Source: Zygnema circumcarinatum (Eukaryota > Streptophyta > Zygnematophyceae > Zygnematales > Zygnemataceae). Taken from it: 44,742 nt of DNA. Made by a program: the position numbers and the translations under genes. The DNA lies in contig CM074812.1 in assembly GCA_037447605.1 (NCBI GenBank), positions 1,259,241 to 1,303,982 of the forward strand. The letters run 5' to 3'. A model generated the notes under the pieces. That model was not told the origin of the DNA. It was given only the letters and a program-made list of their open reading frames with translations, and made no database searches. Positions 1-11,159 of this stretch are shown piece by piece. Numbering within the stretch: the stretch's first letter is position 1; each line of letters opens with the position of its first letter.

Positions 1-221
1 GAAAAGTTAACAAAACCATTTATGATTCTTTCTCATGTTTTGCCTAAGCCAAAGATACTCCAAATCTAGACTCGATTAAATGCTTAAAGGTTTCAATTAT
101 CGCTTAACTATTTCAGAGGACTAACAAGTCCTTTTCCGTCTTCTGTAGTTCATGAGTTTCTGAGGTTTTCTTTTCAGTTTTTCGTCATTTTGTCCTCCTC
201 GTACTTTGCTTTGCTCCACAG

Positions 222-1302
222 GCTCGGTTTGCGAAGGCTCTCCTTAAGGAACTTGTTGGATTGGAGATACCCGACGACAGGATATATGGTCTGGGTTCAG
301 GGCAAGTTCATCCTAAAACCTATAAGTTCTCCTCTTTCTTTCCAAGATGGAAAATTGCCGCTGTTATGTCCTTCCTTACTAGTCGAGCCAAGATAAATCA
401 CTTACTGCTGGAAGATTTTAAGAAATTATTGAGAGTTCATTTAATCCCTTAGTGCTTTCGTTGTGAAGCCGCCCGAGCAGGTCAGAGCCCTTAAAGCATC
501 AGAATCCATTGAAAGGGAAGTGGAAGGCTGCTGCAGGCCCAAGGTGGAGGTGTTGCAGAAGCTGCAGGCCTTGCCTGAGTTCAACGGCTTCAGCCTGCAG
601 TACGTGGGCAGCGAACCTTCTTTGCCATTCCTTGTACAAAAGGAAGAGAGGGAGAGAGAGAGTGGGTGAGGGGGGAAGAGAGAGAGATTGAGAGCGAGGG
701 GGGAGGCGGGGGGAGGGGAGGTGTGTGTGTGTGTGGAGTGGGGGGGGGGGAACCGGGGACGGAGGTGGGGAAAGGGACAGGAGAAGGGGGGAGGGGAGAG
801 ATGGAGAGGGAAGGGAAGGGAGGGAGGGTGAGCGGGAGGGTGAGAGGGCGAGCCGGGCCGGGCCGGGCCTTCCCTCTCCTTACGGCTTGCCCGCTCTGCA
901 GCTTTGTTGAGGATCGCCTCGCGACTCTGAAGAACGTCATCAAGACGCCACAGCTTGACGGCTGGAACATTTATCTCGGTATGTGGCGCAAATCGCTCTC
1001 CTCCCTCCTCACTTTACAGGGTGGATTTGGCTTTTAAAACGTTGAAAATAAACATGAGGTTGGAATCCCCCTCGCCCCTCGCCCTTCTCTCCTCTTCCCT
1101 TTTCCCTTTTCCTCTCTCCTTATCCCTTTTCCTCAATCTTTTCTCCCCCTTCACTCCCTCTCTTCCTCCCTCTCTCACCATTTTGCATCTGCTAATGGCA
1201 GGTACATGGGGCTACAACACATCCGAGGAGCGGGCTGAGGGTGCGTCAGTCTCTCGAATCCAGCTCCTGGACCTGCCTGACTTCTGCGCCAAGCTCAAGT
1301 AG
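222..1302 (+). CDS. HAD-like hydrolase family protein, plant type (3' part of gene)
   Basis: Four exons: 222-301, 537-599, 902-978 and 1202-1302. Joined they give 106 residues ending at TAG 1300-1302 with phases that fit throughout. The peptide includes RIYGLGSGPKVEVLQKL, HFVEDRLATLKNV and YLGTWGYNTSEER, which I recognise from a conserved plant protein annotated as haloacid-dehalogenase-like and often predicted to be plastid-targeted. The stretch HFVEDR would hold the C-terminal acidic motif of a HAD fold, where the Mg-binding Asp lies; substrate is unknown. The N-terminal part, with the nucleophile Asp motif, lies left of the window. The intron after 301 appears to start with GC (GCAAGT) rather than GT: using it restores the expected GSGPKVEV join. 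The third intron join restores LGTWGYNT. Identity as this family is fairly sure; biochemical role is not. Confidence 0.8.
641..865 (+). repeat. Purine-rich (GA/GGGA) low-complexity tract in HAD gene intron
   Basis: The intron at 600-901 is almost wholly G and A on the coding strand from about 641 to 865, with a short GT run near 721-732 and a GGGCC repeat at about 850-870. It lies between two confident exons. Stop-free frames through it encode only Arg/Glu/Gly repeats and are not genes. Confidence 0.85.
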
Positions 1303-2430
1303 CTGCTCTCTGCCATTGCTCTGCTCTCGTGTATTTAAGAAAATAAGTTTTGTTAAGAAGTTATCGCTCTGTGAATGTCCGCTTCTACAAAGCTGTTATC
1401 GTTAGATCGTGTCACTTTTTGACATTTCCCAAGAAAGTCGAGGTCAAAACCAGTAGATGCTTTCCTGCTAAATAGACTGGAAGCATGAAATCCATGTTTT
1501 TGAAATGCAATTCAAAGTGCAGCGTCAAAAGTTGACACGCACTATTCCTATCACTTTTGTGGCAAGCTTCGTACCGTACACGAGAGTTTGCTGTTCTTTA
1601 CATCTGTTATCTGGAAGAGTTTGGAACCAGTACATATCTTTCAACGAAAATACGTAGTGAAGGCAAACTGAAAACGTCTGCTTACAAAACACATCCAATA
1701 AGAAAACATCAACGACAACGAGACCTACTGCGGGCGGCCCTTACTCGAGGCCATACTGTCAGTATCCCTTTGAAGCTTCAAAACTTCAAGTATAGTTAGT
1801 CACACTACCGGGGCGTCTTGCTCCCCCTCCCCCTCACCCCCTTCCTCTTCCGCAGTGCCCGCTTCTACCGTGCACTGACTGTAAGAAGGGGACTCTTCCA
1901 GACTACGGAAAAAAAAGACGGACACAAAGCATCGACTGAATGAACAGAGGAATAAAAATAAAATAAAATACAGTAATGTCCCATTAAGTGATCAGCATCT
2001 GTCGGGATGTACTGGAACATATAGGCCTGACCACTTACAGGGATGCAAACTAGGGGGAACCGTGCGAACCTCTTGTGCAGAAATTCAAACTCTCCGTACT
2101 ATTATTCGTTCGGAGATCTGAGACGGAACGTAAGTTATGGATGAAAAACCAGTAAAATTTGAGTAAGGAGTAACCGGTTAGTGGGGAGCCAGTCAGGAAG
2201 CTACTACTGAAAATCAAAACGAGTTAAATAAAGGAGAGGAGTGACGACAGTCAAACGAGCGAAGGGGCAAAACGTTGAATTTCAAAAAGAACAGAGAGAG
2301 ATTCTCTGCAGCATCATTTCCTACAGCCTTCTGGTCTCCTCATGTCAAAACTGAGAAGAAACGAAGGCACATCCTTTTCTTTCGGGCCAACCATTGCTTA
2401 CTCGCCTGCCATGAGCTCGTCCTACGCGGC
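1303..2430. other. Intergenic, between convergent HAD and TFIIA-L genes
   Basis: This stretch separates the stop of the HAD gene (+) from the stop of TFIIA-L (-) and must hold both 3'UTRs. I see no splice-supported coding sequence, RNA gene or repeat of note. Two A-rich words near 1335 and 1955 could be polyadenylation context but are not diagnostic. Confidence 0.6.
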
Positions 2431-5400
2431 CTAAAACTCAAACTCTCCGTTGGCCTGCACAGGAAGGCCAACCGGAAGGTGACCTTCAATACACATCACG
2501 ACACGCCCTTCATCCCACGATGTTAAAGCTCAAGATTTCATCATCAAGCGGCATACTAGTACTATCACCAATACGATGGAGACGATGCTAGAATAAATTA
2601 CCGATACATGCTAGAATCAAGAAAAGGGTTGGTGTGCCATGATTCGAAACACGGGCACAAAGGCACGGGAGGCAGAACACTGTCCCGCCCTCCCATTTCG
2701 CCAACAATACGAGCAGAGAAATATAGGTTCTGGCAGAGACTTACTCTGTAAAAAAGAATATCTTTGCCATTTAAGTGCATGATCCCATCCTTTAGAACAC
2801 ATTTCCACTTGTTCTTCGACCTCGTCACCTACAAAGAAGGAGGAGGCGTAATAGCCATGTCAGCTAATACAGCAGCCTACTGTCACCCTGGCAGGAGGTG
2901 AGGGGGGGGAGAGAGGAGGGAGGGAGGGAGCGAGGGGAAAGAGAGAGAGAGAGAAAGCGAGAAAGATAGAGAGAAAGAGAAAAAAAATGGAGTGAGGGGG
3001 AGAGGGAGAGGGGGGGGAGTAGGAGGTGTTTCTTCGAAGTAAACCAGATAAAAACGCACTTTGTCATATGTTGCCAGGACATAATGGTCCGTCACAGGAT
3101 CCTCGGAGCTGGAATTGGGATCATCTACATCATCTTCGTCATCGTCTGCCCCAAGCGGAGGCTCGTCATCCTCCTCCTCTTCTGCCTCTTCACGGGGAAC
3201 AGCAGGCGCAGGCTCTACTGGGGCAGGATCTGCGATAGGAAGATTCACCATAGAAAACATGCAAAACTCCCTCGACCTCGTCAGCTCCAACATGTATTAG
3301 ATCTGTCCTAATGTTGAGAGGTGAGGCGCATGCCAAACATCTAAACCGTCGACTTAATCAGAAAACACCAGCGACACTTTTGTGACTAGATAGTACGGCA
3401 TCTTTGTGTCCTATCAAAGGGACTTCAATACATCGTAGAAGAATCCCCGCAACGTAAGCGAGAGACTGTTTAAGGTTTTACCCATGGACGCCTAAGAAAA
3501 ACTCGTTGACTACTAGGATCGAAGAAGAGGAATCGCTGCCAGACGAAGTTCCCAGGACTGGGACATCCTATGGATTGTGGCTGGTAGCCCAGCTTCCTCA
3601 GCCTTCACCATGCCATATGCAAAAAGAGTGTAGCTCATGAGACTGAACAGAAACTTAATCATGTAACGATATACGTACCAGTCGTCTCCCCGGGCTCATT
3701 ATAGTCCTCCTCCTCGGCCTCCTCCTCGGGCAGCTCATCCTCTTCAGGTGCGCCATCCTGCAAGTAGCAGCGATGACTGGTCATCATTAGCTGTTGACTA
3801 AAGTCCTTCGGAACAGTTTCCCGTGGACTGCTCCTCGTCAATTCATCCCAAGCGGCATCCTCTTACACGGAAAATGATCATGTCAAACCCTGAAAAGGTA
3901 TACCCGAGATGGTACAGTAATGTGCTATTCATAGGAGCCGACTTAAATAATAAACCCATCAAATTGCTCATCTGGATTATACACATTGTAATCTGTAAAT
4001 TTTCCTAAACTCAAACGTCTGGAAATATCCTGATAGCCAAGAAAGAAAGCAAGCATTGTGATTGCGCATAGCACATTGTCCCCTCGCTTACGTCTTCATA
4101 TGCATCCTCGTCGTCTTCTCCATCCACCTGCGGAATGCAGCCAATCCCACCAGCGGATGCAGGCCTGAATTCAGCCACTGCATCTCCTTCATCCTTCCGA
4201 TCTGCATCAATGCAATGCCTCCTCTTCACCATCGCCTTCCACTTCTTCAACCACCTGTCCTCATTCTGAACAAAACCCACATACAAGTTTGACATTAATA
4301 AACTGCTAAGAGTGGACAAGAGGGTCGACTCTCTTCCTTTTCACTTAATAGTGGACCATATCATCACAGCCTGACCAAGTTATCGAGCAAGCAAGCACCT
4401 CACCCGATGCAAGAGACTGTCCCCACTACACTGTTTGATAACATCAAATAATTTGCCACCTTTGCTTATGAGAAAAAAGTAGGCAATACCAGTGGCTGGA
4501 ATACGGAATTATACCATGCCAGAAGCAGCTGATGACGACGATGGCGCTCCCTGCAATCGCCTGCCTGCATCTTCATCGTTACCGCCATCAACTTGAGGAA
4601 TATAGCCCTGATTCGCACCATCCAATCTTCTTCGTTTTCTCTCCACCGAAAAGAAATCCTGGAATGTCAACAAACATTCCCTAAGTACCATTGAAGGGCT
4701 AAGCCGGTACATAGAAACTCATACATTCACAATAATGACAACATTTACCACGAAAGAGAGCATTACGATCGGTAAACAGAGTTTACAGCAATTCATCTTC
4801 CCAAACAATTGCAAGGCATGTATGGGGGCTCCGCACAACTTGCTAGGGACTGCTCTGCTGGTGTACAACTAATCTTCTCTTTCTTAATATCCCGAGCCAA
4901 ACAAAGAACGCCGGAATGAAGAAGGGTCCCTTCCCTTGGGGCAACTTGCAAGCACATGACTGTGCAGGCCTGATCAATGAGCAGACCGTCACATTTACCT
5001 GAGTGACACCATCTCCCTCATTATCGTCATCTGCATCAGGCTCCAGTGCTGACAAGCAACAACACGAAATACATAACCGCGGTTCAATAGCATGCTCTCA
5101 ACACAGCTGGGTACATGCATTATCCACAGGTGACCACTTGCAACACACCTGAATATAGAAGGCATGAAACCGAAGACAGCATATCTTTCAAAACCACACA
5201 ACTAACCGTCCCAAAATACAGAAAGCCACAGACACATTTCACCGAGGGCATACAGAAGCAGCAAAGTCTAGAACCTCATACCACAATGGCCACAGGATCA
5301 AGGATCTACATCAACAAAATCACCCAAAGAGATCTTGTTCCAACTCACCGTTATTGAGATCAACACCTCCTGAAGGCTTATGCTCCCAGTGCTCGGGTTT

Positions 5401-7032
5401 GGGCTGCAAAAGCACATAACGAGCTTCAGCTAGTAGAGGGTGTTGGACATGACGCATCAAGGGAGAAAAAAAAAGTTCTGACTTCGGGAACGGCGTATCA
5501 AATGCCCCTTTAGAGTACAGTCGCTTCAAAATTTCTTCAACAACATCAACGATACTTCACTCTATGGGAGACTCAAGGCGGACTTATCGATCAAGCAAAA
5601 GTTTCAGGGACAAAACAAGGAAGGAAAGCGATAGCCTACCCATAAAGGAGGCACGCAAGATCAAAATAAATAGTAAGTAAACAAGAGGAGGAAGTAGTAA
5701 AGAACTGGGGGAAGTTCAGAAAAAAAACTGTATTCAGCAAAAACGAGTCAAGAACTCAGCCATCCCCGACTCAACAAGTCAAGTACCAAGTATGGCTGAG
5801 GCCTTCCAAGTGTAGGTTCAAGGTCCATACGACCTCGACCACTGTTAGGAAAAGGCATACTCCCATACTGTGCATGCAGAGGCTGCTGGCCCCTGTGAGG
5901 AGCCTGCAAAGTACACAAAACGAACTCAAATCAGGTCAGGACGAGAAATCATCCTCCAACGTCAGCTCCACATTAGAAGAACATGAAGGAAAAAAGTGCA
6001 CAAGTGGAGATTCTATTGGCTGTCATTTACAAAAGACGGGCCACCATGTCGAGCATATAAGAGTGCATAAACTTCTGCTCTCTGCCAATTCTTTTCTTGC
6101 TAGGTCCAGATCAATAATTAGGCGAACTCTGCGTCCTCACCGATGCTGCCTGTAACAGTTCACGCGTTCTGAACTCCTCATCTGCTGGGATATACGGCAT
6201 ATTCAAGTCATGAGCTGCCATTATTCCAGTTCGCATGTTCATATGAGAAGCTCTGGAGGCATCATTACGCGCATGGTTGTCTGCTTCACTCGGGGGAGCC
6301 AAAATTGCTCCCGACTGCAGCAGCTTCTGCTCCCACAGCTGCAGAAAAACGAAAAGGGGGGGACAGAGAAGAATAAAAACAGCAGAAAACAGCAAAAATA
6401 AACATCAACAAGTCTGAAACACAACCACGACAAGTGAATACGAGTAGCCAGAGTATCCAATGGGAGGTAATCTAATAGTCGTCAACTTCGGGGTCACAAT
6501 TGAGAACACGATGTAACTGAGGTCCTAACGTACACTGAAGATCACCATTTCAAACACTTCCTCGAGGGAAATATGATGCAGATTTTTCACTCAATCAGCA
6601 GTCAACAATGAAGCCCCTCCTCCCCTCCCCACCCCACATTGACTTGTTGTTTAATACCTATAAATAGCGGCATTTCGCAAAAAGGACCATCTCTCAGGAC
6701 ATTCTATCTCTCTCTTCCCTCTCACACTTTCCCGCGCCCCCCTCACTCCCTCCCTCTTTCCCTTCCTCTCTGTATCTCCGTATATCTCTCTCCCTCAGAC
6801 AATTCATGTCCATACAAAAGTGACGTGATCCAGTAACAAAGGAGAGCATATGTACTTCCAAATGAGTTGAAACATCAGTAAAGTGAAAGAGGGAAAGGAA
6901 GCCGTGCACGGCACTCACTGCTTGAAGCTCCTGAAGCACCGAGTCATCCATCCCCTCACTCTGAAAGTCTGCTTGAACATTTTTCACCACATCATCAATG
7001 ACATGAAGGTAGACATTCGTCACGTGTGCCAT
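2431..7032 (-). CDS. TFIIA-L: Transcription initiation factor IIA large (alpha/beta) subunit
   Basis: TFIIA binds TBP on TATA DNA and stabilises the RNA polymerase II preinitiation complex; this subunit is the precursor of alpha and beta. Eleven exons: 7032-6919, 6338-6141, 5903-5787, 5403-5349, 5048-4999, 4658-4515, 4265-4092, 3757-3679, 3229-3060, 2828-2745 and 2454-2431, total 1209 nt, 402 residues, all phases matching. The N-terminal four-helix region is clear (MAHVTNVYLHVIDDVV, then SVLQELQALWEQKLLQ). The middle is variable and polar, with two IPQVDG motifs. An acidic block precedes the C-terminal beta-barrel part, ATYDKVTRSKNKWKC then LKDGIMHLNGKDILF. The last exon is only 24 nt and supplies the conserved ending ANGEFEF plus TAG. 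Length is usual for the family. The start at 7032 gives the standard N-terminus. Acidic cleavage-type linker is present; no cleavage site could be assigned. Confidence 0.93.
2896..3025. repeat. GA/CT tract in TFIIA-L intron 9
   Basis: The + strand is a run of GAGAGAGA, GGGAGGGA and similar words from about 2896 to 3025, so the coding (-) strand is pyrimidine-rich. It lies in the intron between exons 9 and 10 (2829-3059). Overlapping Ser/Leu/Pro and Arg/Glu open frames are artefacts of the repeat. Confidence 0.85.
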
Positions 7033-7840
7033 TCAGAACCCGTCCTCCACAGGGACCCTTCCTCCGCTGCACCAAAAACTACCAGCAATACCTCCTCCCT
7101 CACCTCCGTCCCTCTCTCTCCATACAACAAATCCTCTACACCTCTTCCGCCGCTTCTGCACCCACTCCCTATCACTTTTTTTAGAGTATCGTCTCTCCCT
7201 CTCTCTCCTCCCCTTCTCTCCCACCCGCTTCCCTCCCGTCCCTCTCTCCCTCTCCCTGCCGCCCCCCTCTTATACCTACCGCCAAGAAGGTACCGGCAGA
7301 CAGCCTTTATACAAGGTCCCACTAGCGCCCGCCCCCCTGGCCGTCCAAACGCCATTTGTACAAACAATGGCGAAAAGTTTCGAAAACAAAATTTTACCCT
7401 CGTTGCCGTCGATTACGAGTGTGTTGCGTATCGGACAGCTAAAAAAAATTTAAGAACTTTTGGAGAAACAATTTTTCTGCCCGTCCAGCGTGGAAATGTA
7501 CGGAGCAAGATTATGCTGTTTTGTGACGTCTGTGAACATGGATTACGAGTCAGGTTTCATGTTTATGACGTTATAAATTACCAGATTTCTGGCGTTAAAA
7601 TTGGGGCCCAGTGAGCCGTTTCTATGCTGGACGCGTCCCGTTAAACGGCGAAAGTCTCGAAATTTGGACATGTGTCGGTCCCTGCACTTGCAAGCGTCCT
7701 CTTGACGCCTTCCTTGCAGACCAACCCTCGTCAATAGCAGATACTCATCTGTCAGCTGCTCATAATGAAATATTACTTTCTTGGCATGCACATATCGAGC
7801 ATAGCATAGCATAGCATTTGTGACTTAATTCTCAGGATAA
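7033..7840. promoter_or_regulatory. Divergent intergenic region upstream of TFIIA-L
   Basis: About 0.8 kb lies between the TFIIA-L start (-) and the first possible exon of the unrecognised + gene. The half next to TFIIA-L (about 7076-7290) is a CT-rich tract on the + strand, so GA-rich in the sense of TFIIA-L, and probably covers its 5'UTR and core promoter. The rest (7300-7620) is AT-richer with no clear motif. A short AGCAT microsatellite sits at 7798-7816. A 243-codon open frame from 6883 to 7614 on + overlaps TFIIA-L exon 1 and the CT tract and is not taken as a gene. Confidence 0.4.
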
Positions 7841-8041
7841 ATGGATGAGAAAGGTCCTGTTATGTCCCGTCCAGCGTCAATGCAAGAAGAGAAGCTGCCG
7901 GCTGCCGGAACGGAGCTTGTTAGCAGATGTGCAGGCGGACCTATCTGCAGGCCCCCGCTGGCTGACCTCCGTTCTGCTGACGCGCTTGTTGGGGGCATTG
8001 TTCACGTGATAGGCCTGGTCCAGCAAGCCATGCCGGCTGAG
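7841..8041 (+). CDS. Candidate first exon of unrecognised gene
   Basis: An open frame begins with ATG at 7841 and runs 67 codons to a fair donor (GAG then GTAATG at 8042), ending in phase 0. The peptide ends with IVHVIGLVQQAMPAE, which looks helical; the rest has no family signature. The next convincing exon (from 8734) needs a different phase, so at least one more exon must lie between if they are joined. A candidate is 8583-8640, between a TTTTGTAG acceptor and a GTGCAT donor, but its phase does not fit cleanly. Treat as a guess. Confidence 0.22.
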
Positions 8042-8733
8042 GTAATGCTGCAGCACTATCCGGTAGCCTGTGTTATTTTCGTTCTTATTTCTCTTTTTTG
8101 TTGCTATCCTTTGCTCCTCCTCATGAAGGACTCCCGGCAAAATGCTGCTTTGCTTTAGTTGCATTCGTCGCCAGGAATTGGAATGTTTTTTAAGAAATGT
8201 TTGCAACCAAGTCATCACTGAGGTTATACTGCACTTGTGTCTGTGGTGATAATTGCACAGGATGTCATGACACGGAGAGGCGCGCGCGCATGCAAGGCTA
8301 GCGTGAAGCTGGGAGATGAGAGCAGGAGCTATTTCCAAGTTGCATTGTGGCAGAGCTGTGCGCGGAGAGAGCTGCAGGTTGGCGACGTTCTTTTCCTTCG
8401 CAGCATCCTTCACTAGCCTTCAGTGGCGGTGTATGCAACGCACGCATGCTTGTTATAATCAATCTGTATGCTGCCGACGCATATGACAGCTATATATTCT
8501 ACCATGAATCGTGTAAAGGCGACATGTTCAATGTGAAGGAAAGAATGACCTCTGAAGGCCTCTGAAGAGCTTTCTTTTGTAGGCGTTCTTTTCGAGTGGA
8601 TGATGTTGCGAATGATCTGCAGAGTCTTAATCTTGTCACGGTGCATTTGTAACGGTCTAGTTCCTGAGAGTTCTTCTTGGTCCTTGACCGCTTTGAGCAG
8701 ACATAAAGATTAGCACGTTTCGTGGCAAAACAG

Positions 8734-9421
8734 AAGGTTCGTCGTTACATTCTTCCTCGGTGCTAGTGGCCTTAAAGTGCCGGCAACTGGCTGAAGGCAA
8801 AGGTAACCGTGAGTTTTCTCCCCTGAGCTGTGATGAATTGATGAATCTCAATGTTATAGGTTCAAAACGCATTCTGTTGTAGTGGTTCTCAAGACGAGGT
8901 GATGCCAAGTTTCTACTATCTACGCTTCCTGTCACAGTTTTCCTGCCTCGGTATTCAAGCTACGAGTACGTTGATTTGATAAAACGATTTTGAGTTCTTG
9001 CTGTATGCAGATTTGGTTGACGCAGTCAGTAAATTCTCCAAGGAGCCAGCTTTCAAACGGAGGCTGAGTGCGGTATTGGAATGGGCAGTGCAAACACAAT
9101 CCACTCTCATATCATTGGCTGCAGGCGGCTTGGGCGCCCAGCTGCAGGTCTCAGCGAAACAGAGACTATATTCTTATCGCAATCTTTCAGGATGTGGTAT
9201 GGACGACAGGTTCAAGGGAGCAGACGGTAAAAGACCGAGAGGTGCGTTGCTAAAGCAGGGACCAGAAGGTACAGCCATCCGTACAGTTCAGGAGGGGGAA
9301 CTGGCGAACCAGGCAAGGGTGATGATGCAGAGAGAAGAGAGCCTTTGGGGAGAAAGGACAAGGACTACAACTGCTGACAAGTTGGACTACCTTGCGAAGA
9401 TCAAAGATTTAAAAAGCTCGG
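8734..9421 (+). CDS. Two linked exons of an unrecognised protein
   Basis: Exon 8734-8802 ends with AAAG before GTAACC. Exon 9011-9421 begins after ATGCAG and ends before GTGAGT. The phases match, giving LKCRQLAEGK joined to DLVDAVSKFSKEPAFKRRL and a stop-free 137-codon exon. It continues with SAVLEWAVQTQSTLISLAAG and later ADKLDYLAKIKDLKSS. The composition is helical and charged, unlike the surrounding non-coding DNA, and the other two frames are closed. I do not recognise the family. It lies divergent from TFIIA-L. The second exon ends with one leftover base, which fits the acceptor at 9998-9999 (see next entry). Confidence 0.5.
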
Positions 9422-9999
9422 GTGAGTAGACATACTACTGGTGATCTCACTGACTCAGCTGACTGCGCTGGTTTTGGCGATTCACATGAAGTCGCACAAT
9501 AATTATGTTTAAATTACCTAGAATGGATGACACATCCAGGCCAAACGGATTTTTTTTCCGTGCCTGTACTTTGGACGTGTTCAGATGCTGTCTGGTAGGG
9601 GATGGGTGCATAAGAGGCCATTGCCTGGTAACGTTGAGGCCAGTGGAGCTTGTATGATGGTTTTTGCGTTGCATTTTTTGTAAGCCTTGCAAGCTTGATA
9701 GCCGGATATGCTAAGTGAAGTTGCGACCATCCAGGTCCAGAAAAACCATATAAATTGATGGATTGTGATGTTTGAGCACCTGCTCGAGAAGCTTTGTGTT
9801 TGATCCACTCTCACCTTTGGCCTATGGCTTGTATTTGACGAGTGAAAATTTCTACGATTGCTCACAGTACAGTAGCCGGGCAGGGAAAAGGATGCTATTG
9901 TTCATGATCGATACTCCATATTGATTCTGCTATTTGCCCTTTTGTATTTTTGTTTTTGTGCCTTTGCACTTGACAAAGACATACTTCTCATAGCTTTAG

Positions 10000-11159
10000 G
10001 AACCTGTTGGAATGACTGGTTCTCTCCACTAAGACCTTTCATCCCTGCGGATTTGTATCCTCCAGCCATGATTGAGGTGGATGCCTGGGTCGCTCGTTTT
10101 GTGGTTCCACCGCCACGTCATCAGCACGCAGGCGCTGAAGTCTGCTCAGAAGGGATACCATGGTGCAGTGAAGGAGGCCCGATGTTCAAAAACAATCGTC
10201 ATGCTCTGCATAGCCTAATCGGCCATGGCTGCCTTAGCTGTGGACGAGAGTGGCCTGAGGAGTGCATTCGGTGAGTGTCCTGAGGGGTTTTAACTTCAGA
10301 CGCTAAGTACTGCGAACAACAAGAGAAGGAATGGAATGGAAGGGGCTTGAGACAGAGGAGTTCTTGATGTTGCAAGTTGTACTTTTCCATGTTTTTCATG
10401 AGGCATTGAATTTGAATTTACACTCATGCTGCATGATCTTGCTCACTTTCGCTTATAAGTTCATTGAGCTGAAACATTTGTCACATGAACCTTCGTTGTG
10501 CAGCTGTCCATGCTGGGATCCAATTATGCCAGAGTTGATAAAGATGGAAGGCTCTCTGGCTGGCGTCCATCATCATACGGCGGATGATGGCCGTGGATTT
10601 CATAGAGCCTGTAAAATGGGTGTCATTTATCGCCCCTTTTCGGTGAGTATTATTCTCGACGTAGCACCGGGTTGAAAACCCCCTTTAACAGATGTTCCTT
10701 CTGTTTCTTAGTTAGCTCCGTTGTTCACCTTGGAGACCACGATCCCCATAATGAGGATTGTCTATCTTCACATAACAGGTACACCTTTGGGATGAAACAT
10801 CGACCATCTCTTCACTCGTCCCAAATCATGTCGCTGAGCAAATGTTCGCGGGAATCGAAGCGGGCAACTTGAAAAGGAGTTTCAAGTCGACGAAAACTAC
10901 TTATCACGGCGGTGGTTCTCAGAAAAGGTCAGATCAGTATGAGGGATGTGCGGAAACGTGTGAAGAAGCAGATGCTGTGGACAGGGAGGCAATTGTCCTC
11001 CTCCTCGTTTATGCCCTTCTGGGCAAGAACAGCAAGTTCCGCTTCAGCATCTTGTACGACGCGGATAGAGAATGCAGCCCACAGTCGCCGTATAGACTAT
11101 GTTTGCAGGCATTCTCTGCGCCTCCTGTAAGGGAGGGAATCCTTGGGCCCTTGCGCTAA
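10000..11159 (+). pseudogene. Downstream part of the unrecognised gene; frame shifts, possibly decayed
   Basis: From 10000 the frame that fits the previous exon reads SPLRPFIPADLYPPAMIEVD. From about 10130 a different frame looks more protein-like (LKSAQKGYHGAVKEARCSKT, then a TAA at about 10217, then MAALAVDESGLRSAF). Around 10505-10640, NYARVDKDGRLSGWRPSSYG lies in one frame and MMAVDFIEPVKWVSFIAPF in another. From 10842 to 11159 a 105-codon frame (REAIVLLLVYALLGKN) runs to TAA. Good donors stand at 10271 and 10641 (both GTGAGT). Either this is a decayed or misassembled gene, or it has short introns I could not resolve. No family recognised. Confidence 0.3.

Noticed and set aside
590-970. 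126-codon open frame on - and 123-codon frame on + over the same DNA
   Set aside because: Both arise from the GA tract in the HAD gene intron and overlap its third exon antisense or out of frame.
6883-7614. 243-codon open frame on +
   Set aside because: It runs across TFIIA-L exon 1 on the opposite strand and a CT-rich tract; the peptide is low-complexity Pro/Ser/Leu and then unrelated sequence, with no splice or family support.
10000-10274. Cys-rich reading (CLSCGREWPEECIR) as a zinc-binding domain
   Set aside because: The spacing fits no zinc-finger I know, and another frame over the same bases looks more protein-like.
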